A DNA stretch of 64,000 bases from Agroathelia rolfsii (taxonomy: Eukaryota > Basidiomycota > Agaricomycetes > Amylocorticiales > Amylocorticiaceae), in contig JABRWF010000003.1 of assembly GCA_018343915.1 (NCBI GenBank), positions 1,364,001 to 1,428,000 of the forward strand, written 5' to 3'. The translations under genes were made by a program, and so were the position numbers. The notes beneath the pieces were generated by a model. It did not search any database, was not told the origin of the DNA, and was given only the letters and a program-made list of their open reading frames with translations. This document shows positions 57,421-64,000 of this stretch, piece after piece. How positions within the stretch are numbered: position 1 is the stretch's first letter; each line of letters opens with the position of its first letter.

Positions 57421-58451
57421 AAGGACTGCATACTGATCATAATGTTATGGTCGTTTTCCGTTGGGTGATTTGATCGCTTTTTCGATTTCCGTTTTTCTTT
57501 TTTTACTCATCCATGTTATTCTGTGGATGTGGCTCGCTCTTTATTACTTTTCTCTCTCTCTCCAATCTATTCCTCTATCCCTTCCTACCTGTTTGAAGAG
57601 GTTCTTCGTATTCTCCTCTTTCAGCTGCAGGAAAGATTTCTCCTTACTACTAATTCTTCTTACGTGTATTCCAAAACATGGACACTTCTTTTTAATCGGA
57701 CTATACAAGTACACACGCACGTACGCACGCACACGCTCATTTGTGATTTTCTTTTTTCTTGGTTATCTACCTCTCTTCGTTCCTAAATCTCAATTTTATT
57801 TCTTTTATCACCAAAAAAATGATCTATGCACGATTTAAGAGATAGGAAATATGAAATAGACCCATGTTTTCGTAGATCATTTAGACAAATGCGTATCATT
57901 CAGTTGTTAACGAACTTTATGGGATGTATGGGGATGAGAGGATGAGAAGAATGTATGCATGGCTTAGTACTCGACTACCCATCATGAGCTTCATGAAAAA
58001 AAAAGCTGGACAATCAAGCGTGGACCATGCATGCGTTGAGCAGTCTATCTTGCACCGTTTACAAATTGGGAAACGAAAGCATATAAGAAGCAATGCCTCC
58101 AGGCGATTTGGTAGTGGGTGCTATGTTGTGTATTCCTTCATTAGTCAGTCAGTCAGTCAACCAGTCATACAAGCAGTCGGCCATGGCGTCTAACTTGTTA
58201 GTTTTTTGGAGATCATTCGTAAAGCAGACATGACAAGTTTTGGGAGAATAAGAAAATAACAGTGATACCAGCAACCCTCTATTAGATTAACAATTGCGGA
58301 GTATCTAAGTTGGCGCGAAGGCCGGGTAGACATGCTCCTTGTAACTACGTACATTGACCTAAAAGTCAAGTCGCGAAATAAGGATGTTGTTTTGGTGCTG
58401 TCCGGAGAGAGTGGACAACCTACCATGTCAGAGTGTGGGGAAGCAAACTCT
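57421..58451. other. Intergenic between EDE1 and QCR6
   Basis: About 1 kb: the EDE1 3' flank is T-rich (57480-57830) and 58140-58160 carries a short TCAGTCAGTCAGTCA run. No gene recognised. Confidence 0.4.
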
Positions 58452-59159
58452 CTAACGGAGCTTGGCGAAAACTTTGGGTGCGGAGCAGTTCTGTAATTAC
58501 GAACCAAGCGGTAAGTTGTCCGAACAAAACGGAGGATAACTTGGGTTCGTTGCAACTCACGTCGACACAGTGCATCATGCTGGGAAAGGTGTTAGAACTG
58601 GGGTGTAATCACGCAAAAACACATTGACTTACTGGACTAAACATATGCATGAACGTTGGGATGCGAATATAGCTGTTAGCTATATGAAACAAAAGTAAGA
58701 TCTATATAAAACACGTACAACTGCGTGCGGCATTAGACAACACTATATAGACAAGTTAAGACGTCAAAGACTCAAAACTCACAGTTCCTCAAGACAGTCT
58801 TCGTGCTTGAAGCCATTGCCACTCTCAACCTTCTCTTGGCAGTGAAGGAAATGTTTTGTTGCAGGTGCGCATTCAGGAGTTTGTTTGCATTCCTCACGGA
58901 TAGCGGGCATGGCCTGTAGAAACATATTTTACACCACGTCAGAGACAGCCATTTATTATAACAGCATCACCGAGAAAACACGCACATCCTCAGGCTCCTC
59001 CTCCTCTTCCTCCTCCTGCTCTTCACTAGCTTCTTCAGCCTCTGGCTCCTCCTCCTTCTGTTGTTCCTGGACCGAGTCCTCGGGCTTGTCCTCTTCGGGA
59101 GCGTCGTTGTGAACGACACTGAAGACGGAGGAGAAGAACGACGCGATACTGGAGCTCAT
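58452..59159 (-). CDS. QCR6: Cytochrome bc1 complex subunit 6 (acidic hinge protein)
   Basis: Hinge protein of complex III on the intermembrane-space side, assisting cytochrome c1-cytochrome c interaction. Four exons: 59159-58986, 58913-58783, a 19-nt microexon 58579-58561, and 58490-58452. Exon 1 gives MSSSIASFFSSVFSVVHNDA, then a strongly Glu-rich stretch, the acidic region typical of this subunit. Exon 2 holds IREECKQTPECAPATKHFLH, CQEKVESGNGFKHEDCLEEL; the microexon gives MMHCVD; the last exon NCSAPKVFAKLR. The paired cysteines (twin CX9C-like spacing) that form disulfides are present. It is divergent from the F-box gene 233 bp away. Confidence 0.92.
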
Positions 59160-59392
59160 CGCAAGTAACAGAGGCTTTGCTGCTGGACTTGGTGTTTATA
59201 CAGAGAGTTGTCTTGAGAAACTCGGGTTCATTCGGCGGTCCAACGCGGCGCTGTCGACATTTTCAACCGGAGATTGAATATCTTCGTCTTGGGCGGACGT
59301 GTCGGTGAGTCGATGGTGACGACATTGTAACACTCTGTACTCATCTTTATCTCTAGCATCGACACGTCTACATTACTGAAATCATTACACTA

Positions 59393-61055
59393 ATGGAACA
59401 TTTAAACGACGACGCTGTCATATGTATCTTTTGCGCTCTCGACATCAGCGACATACTAGCATTGCGTCAGGTGAGCACGGCTCGCCCCCCGCACAAGACG
59501 TGACTCTCTTGAGAGGCGACGATGGACTAGACTTGCAAAAGAATGAACACGTTGTCTCGTATGCCTGCTGTGTGGCTGAGCGCACGTAATATTCATGTCA
59601 TCCGGCATGGCTTCCCAATATCAGATGAGGCCGAGTGCGACGATCCTTCCGTTCTGGAGCGGACGACTATACATGCCCACCGTTTGGGATCGCGCTGGAA
59701 ATCGGAGTACATGACCCCGAGATATACAAAATCCTTATATACCAAGTCTTCTACGGTGATAACGGATGTTCGATTCGTCCCTGGTCATGAAGGCCGTTGG
59801 CTTCTTACCGTGTCCAAAGGAATCTGGTCAACCATATCTATTTGGGATGTTACACAGCAAGAGCATAGACTCCTGGGGGAGTGGTGTCCCAAGAGTACAC
59901 TCCTCATAGGGTTAGCCGTCAACTCTGATTCTCGTTCGGAAGCTATGATTGCCGTCTCTATATCGAAGAACGAGTCCGTCCTTAGCCTATAAGCTTCCCT
60001 TGAACGATGCATAACTATTCTGGCAGTGAATGGAAGACGGAACTGTATTCCTTTTCGGAGACGGGCGGATTCAAAATCTTGTCTGCTGTCTCCTTTCCGT
60101 ACACTGTCAGTTCTTTTGATGGTGACATGGTCGCTCTCAGTGATACGGGACTGAGGACCGTTGTGTGGAACTGGAGGAAAGGCATTTCTGCAGTTTTGAC
60201 TCGTGAAGAATCTTTGACAGACACACCCTGGACGGTAGGTAGTCCCCATAAGCAAGGTTCGGGATCTGAGCAACCTTCATCTTTTTTCAGGGAAACCCGT
60301 GTGTTCAAATTCTGTTCGGTGATCAAACCATTTGGGTCGTCCATATGCGCTCTGTGGATCTGTTTACACGGGTTACTCTTGCACCTTCCTCAGCCGAAAA
60401 TCCGCCACCCTCTTATACACCCACTGCATCCTACAATTTCGGTTGGGTAGACGGCGTGTCGGCGACGCTCAGTCGCATACACTCTTCGTCGACCGATCGT
60501 CTTTCCGTCCTTGTTCGAACGGAAAGAACAGACTTGTGGGCTACTAATTCGCACCGCCTGGACCTGTATACTGTCGAATCATACACATCCAAACCAAACG
60601 GCGACAATTCTGCTGCCGATGATGACGACGAGCATAGCACATCTGTAATTGCCAACTTTCCACCTACTCTATCATCCAGCATCGATTCTGTGCGTGGGTC
60701 GATCAACTACTCCAGCCTGGCTCTCGGACGGGTAGGCACAGCCCTCTGGATTCAGCCTCAGGATCGCTCCGCTGGTGGGCTTATATCCGATAATGATGTC
60801 CATCTGCAATATATTCATATTCAGTCCGATTCTTCGGCCTCTTCTACTACAGCTCCCGGCGGTGATTCTAGCAATTGTGAGGCGCTGATGGCGGTTGTTT
60901 TTCCTGGGCCACTTTTAGACGAGGGACAGGAATTGAGGGTCATGAGGCTATGGGAGAACACCGCTAATGACTTCACGTGTATGGCGTATGATGAGAGTGC
61001 GGGCAGGATCGCAGTGGGGAGGAGTGCAGGCGCTGTAACGATTTTACAATTGTGA
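59393..61055 (+). CDS. F-box domain protein of unknown target
   Basis: The ATG at 59393 starts MEHLNDDAVICIFCALDISD, ILALRQ, joined after an intron (59471 to about 59533) to TCKRMNTLSRMPAVWL. This has the F-box pattern of an N-terminal L-P/D-D-E motif, then leucines and W. The remaining ~480 residues hold beta-propeller-like segments without clear WD signatures: VITDVRFVPGHEGRWLLTVS, STISIWDVTQQEH, CVQILFGDQTIWVVHMRSVD, ELRVMRLWENTANDFTCMAY, GRIAVGRSAGAVTILQL. A 53-nt intron at about 59966-60028 and another near 60237-60291 restore the frame. Presumably a substrate adaptor of an SCF ubiquitin ligase; such F-box proteins are very numerous in Agaricomycetes and target cannot be deduced. Confidence 0.82.
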
Positions 61056-61497
61056 CTTTTATTTTATTTTGTTTCAGTTAATTAGTTATGGGTATTCCTG
61101 ATATTATGGACAGTCGATATTCACGCCGATGTTCATCAATTTCTCTAGCTTGTATTCAATACACGCATATTTACTTTTTGAGCTCTATCCTCAAATCTGT
61201 ATCCCATTGCCGGCGGTAACACCCAATCATCGACTATCTTGCCTCTGGCGGTCCGACCTCGGACCGCCATCACATGATCGAGGTAGATGTATGCGGTCGA
61301 AATTCTTACGCATTCAGTCTCATGTGAGCTCCCAAGTCAGCTGCTCTTCTCCACGACAGTGCAGATAAAGAAAGAAACTACATAATGTCATTTGACACCG
61401 AATGACCGGCGCGTAGGACGTTATATAAACTTGTTTTATCTTCAAAGCAGACAAGACCCACCGTGTCATACATCGTCTAACGAGAAACAAAAGAACG
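61056..61497. promoter_or_regulatory. Promoter of CE16 esterase copy 1 with palindromic sites
   Basis: Contains the inverted repeat TGGCGGTCCGA-CC-TCGGACCGCCA (61246-61269), 11-bp arms, with CGG/CCG half-sites as bound by Zn2Cys6 regulators. TTGCCGGCGGTAA is near 61207-61219, and TGTCATTTGACA at about 61387-61398 is followed by CCGGCGC. The TGTCA palindrome and the GCCGGCG motif are repeated in front of copy 2. A TATATAAA box follows at about 61422. Regulatory use is inferred. Confidence 0.5.
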
Positions 61498-62964
61498 ATG
61501 AGGCCCACGTCTTTTTTCTTTGCCTGCGCGGCACTCTTGGTACAGCCCTTGAGTGCACTGGCGGATATTTCGAATTTTCCGCAAATTGTTAATACGACGT
61601 CACCGCTGACGTTGGCGATCAAGCCTGCTTGTGGTTCACTGAATTCAACCAACTTCACGGAGATCAATACGGGCGTTATTTGGAATGCAACAAGGTTTGG
61701 CATGGCATTTGGATCAGAATTTGCACCTCCTCTCAAAACTAAAATACGAAAATTTTAGAACAATTGTTGCTTTTGGAGACTCCTGGACATCAAACGGAGG
61801 TGTGGTTTTTCAATGTCTATTTCTTCGGATAATAGCTAAGCTAGATTTTTTTGAACCTTAGCGAATGGCACTGTACCTGTACCCCCAATTATGCACTACC
61901 CGCTCCCTTCCGCCGGTTCGCAATTCACGGAGAACAGACGTGCAAGTAATGGATTCCTCTGGATCGAAAACATAGCCAACTTCTTGAACTCCAAGTTATT
62001 GAATGTGGGTGCCATCACATATAGCATTCTTTTGCATGGTGCTTATCGTGGTAAATGACAGTATGCGTGGGGAGGTGCCGTCGTCGACATCACCGCATAC
62101 AATTCCACAAAGAATCAGTCATCTGTGCGACTCTTCCACCTTTCCCGCATCACAGAGCTTGTATTTATTGTTCTCTTGCTTGCAGGAATATCCGCCTGTA
62201 GCACGCACAGATTTCAATTTCGAGATGATGCTTTTCAAACGTAATGGGTACTTGCTTGATACGTTGGACCCGAGCGAAACTTTATACACAGTGGCTTTTG
62301 GTATCAAGTATGCAAGAGCTTTCACTTTCTGGTCTACTTTTATAAATACCCTCTCTATAGTGATAACGGCCAGTACTCGATTGCCGGCGGAGACTGGAAT
62401 ATTACCATCAACACCTACGTGAGTCCACATCCTCATCGTGTCAAAACAGCACTGAACTCATGGATTTCATTCATAGCTAAACCAACTCGGTGTCCTGCAA
62501 GAAATGGGCGCTAAGAACTTCATTATTCATGGAGTAAGCGCTTATCACTTTGTTCCCGCAACAGCGTACTCATGTTTTCCTCTTTTTAGATGTACACCTC
62601 ACATACGGAAACGAATCAACTCCAGGACCTCGTGTTCCAGTACCTGGCTGAATCACATGCTGTGAACGGCACCAATTTCGCGTTTGTTGATCTCTATCAT
62701 CTATTTTCAAATTTTGCTGCCACACCAGAGGCCTTTGGCTATGGACATAATGGTACATCCACATGTCTCATCAGCGCCAATACTGTTGTAGGAGGCTGTG
62801 ATAATCCAGATACAGAGGTGTTCTATATTCGTAAGTGAGATCTATTAATTGTAAGACCCATTATCTTACCTAAGACTATCAAAGCGGGGCATCCGTCGAG
62901 ACAAACTCATTTGTTGATGGCCGACTACACTGCACTCGTAGTTCAGGAATGTTTGATATCATGA
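61498..62964 (+). CDS. Secreted SGNH/GDSL esterase, CE16 (acetylesterase) type, copy 1
   Basis: Predicted extracellular carbohydrate acetylesterase. ATG at 61498: signal peptide MRPTSFFFACAALLVQPLSA. Catalytic-serine block TIVAFGDSWTSNGG (GDS motif) follows an intron. Then come IMHYPLPSAGSQFTENRRAS, NGFLWIENIANFLNSKLL, YAWGGAVVDITAYNSTKNQS (block with the oxyanion Gly), EYPPVARTDFNFEMMLF and DNGQYSIAGGDWNITINTY. LNQLGVLQEMGAKNFIIHG, YTSHTETNQLQDLVFQYLAE and the catalytic-His block IPGHPSRQTHLLMADYTALV close it, stop at 62962-62964. At least seven short introns are needed; with them no frame lesion is evident. GDSW and H motifs and family architecture are intact. CE16 enzymes deacetylate xylo-oligosaccharides; substrate here is inferred. 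Confidence 0.85.
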
Positions 62965-63688
62965 TGTAGTGGAGCATTAGGCTTGTAGATACATGGCTTC
63001 CAATGCCTCGGTTCAACATTGGATGGCATAAACGTTTCCGATTATATTAATACCGCTCAGTACCCTTATCTGTTTCTTGTTTTTCAAAGTATTGAGTCTA
63101 GTCAGTAAAGATACGAGTCAATGATACTACTCAGTACATTTATGAAAGGCCTAGCTCTTTGACTAATAGTGCCTATTTTATAAAATAAGGCCTTAAAGAG
63201 TTTCAGGGCCCAGGAAAACTTGATCTTGTCTGTCTTCCCGAAAAGGGTACCCCTCAGACCGCCCCATTTGCTCCTTAGACCGAAAAAGATTGATATAAGT
63301 TTTCCCAAGTCCTGGAATTTCACTATTTTGAAAACCCCTTCGGTCTTCATTCTAGGCTCGCCAGCTAGAAATGCCTAGTCACATAACCAGTTTTTGTTTT
63401 CTTTTGTTCTTACTTCTGATTTCGACTGCCGGTGGTATGAATACATATCAAGTATTGTCGATCTTCTTCAGCGGTCCGAGTCGGTCCGTTGACACATGTT
63501 GTACCATATATACGCTCAAAAACCAAGATGTATAGCTTCATCCGAACATCTATGTCAGCTGCCCCTCCCAACGACATAAAGAAACAAACTGCAGTGTCAT
63601 TTGACACCGAATTGCCGGCGGGTAATAGGCTATATAGCCTTGTTTATTCTCAGAACAAACGAAAGCCGCCCATTATCTTGCGAGAACG
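62965..63688. promoter_or_regulatory. Spacer and promoter of CE16 esterase copy 2
   Basis: The promoter-proximal part repeats the architecture of copy 1: GCGGTCCGAGTCGGTCCG at about 63471-63488 (two direct CGGTCC half-sites instead of an inverted repeat), then TGTCATTTGACACCG at about 63596-63610, TTGCCGGCGGG at about 63612, and TATATAG. The rest (62970-63400) shows no gene. Confidence 0.5.
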
Positions 63689-64000
63689 ATGAGATATACA
63701 ACGTTTCGCTTTACGTGCACGGTATTGCTCGTGAAATCCCTCAGCGCGTTGGCATATATTCCGAATTTTCCACAAATCGTTAATACAACGTCACCGTTAA
63801 CGCTGGCGATTAAACCTGCTTGTGGTTCGTTAAAGTCGTTCAACTTCACAGAAATTAACACGGGCGTAATTTGGAACACAACAAGGTCCCCTAGCATTGT
63901 GATACACCTTTTTTGTTTTGTTTTTAATTCATAATCATAGGACGATTGTTTCTTTCGGAGACTCTTGGACATCAAATGGAGGTGCGCAGATCCGATATAA
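63689..64000 (+). CDS. Secreted SGNH/GDSL esterase, CE16 type, copy 2 (cut by the right edge)
   Basis: ATG at 63689: signal peptide MRYTTFRFTCTVLLVKSLSA, then YIPNFPQIVNTTSPLTLAIK and PACGSLKSFNFTEINTGVIW, nearly the same as copy 1. After an intron (about 63888-63940) TIVSFGDSWTSNGG with the catalytic Ser follows. The remainder lies outside the window. Together with the copied promoter elements this is a tandem duplicate with a period of about 2.19 kb. Confidence 0.88.

Noticed and set aside
1..64000. CRISPR arrays, tRNA or rRNA genes, bacterial operons
   Set aside because: None seen; intron structure and gene families are fungal. Very degenerate or intron-bearing tRNAs could be missed by eye.

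Overview
The window looks like nuclear DNA of a filamentous basidiomycete, probably an Agaricomycete. The reasons are dense short introns (about 45-75 nt, GT-AG with one apparent GC-AG), compact gene spacing with divergent promoters, and a gene set typical of such fungi: pectin methylesterases, CE16-type SGNH esterases, a RimJ/RimL-like GNAT family, and fungal forms of Met8, Yme2, Ede1 and D-lactate dehydrogenase. I cannot name the species. No tRNA, rRNA, CRISPR array or bacterial-type operon was seen.

Layout. 1-1339: 5' part of a SNF2-family ATPase (minus). 1791-5701: two tandem pectin methylesterases (minus). 5702-7624: gene-free, with one copy of a dispersed repeat. 7625-10290: a Maf-like nucleotide pyrophosphatase flanked by two paralogous small Q/N-rich proteins. 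10999-18644: D-lactate dehydrogenase, MBF1 and mitochondrial Yme2.

19667-38290 is the accessory core of the window. Four intronless GNAT acetyltransferase paralogues alternate with three ornithine-decarboxylase (ODC) paralogues. ODC1 (25625-27299) keeps every catalytic motif. ODC2 (30782-32411) has lost the PLP lysine and carries an in-frame stop. ODC3 (36312-38290) has two stops and a MITE-like insertion. Two modules are convergent GNAT/ODC pairs; in the third the GNAT is flipped and a ~670 bp foldback element sits at the junction. A decayed unidentified coding relic lies upstream of both ODC1 and ODC2. The picture is a duplicated and partly decayed polyamine-related locus. What the GNATs acetylate is unknown.

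40351-61055 is mostly conserved housekeeping: mitoribosomal mL46, a DUF2235 pseudogene with three TAG codons, V-ATPase subunit H and TRAPPC13 sharing a divergent promoter, Met8, a UbcH10-type E2 and the endocytic scaffold Ede1 sharing another, then QCR6 and an F-box protein divergent from each other. 61498-64000: two tandem secreted CE16-type esterases, the second cut by the window edge, with duplicated promoters.

Functional threads: secreted pectin/hemicellulose de-esterification (PME x2, CE16 x2, with a shared GCCGGCGG motif upstream), polyamine metabolism (ODC/GNAT), and mitochondrial functions (Dld, Yme2, mL46, Qcr6). All product calls come from reading translations and recalling family motifs; no database search was run.
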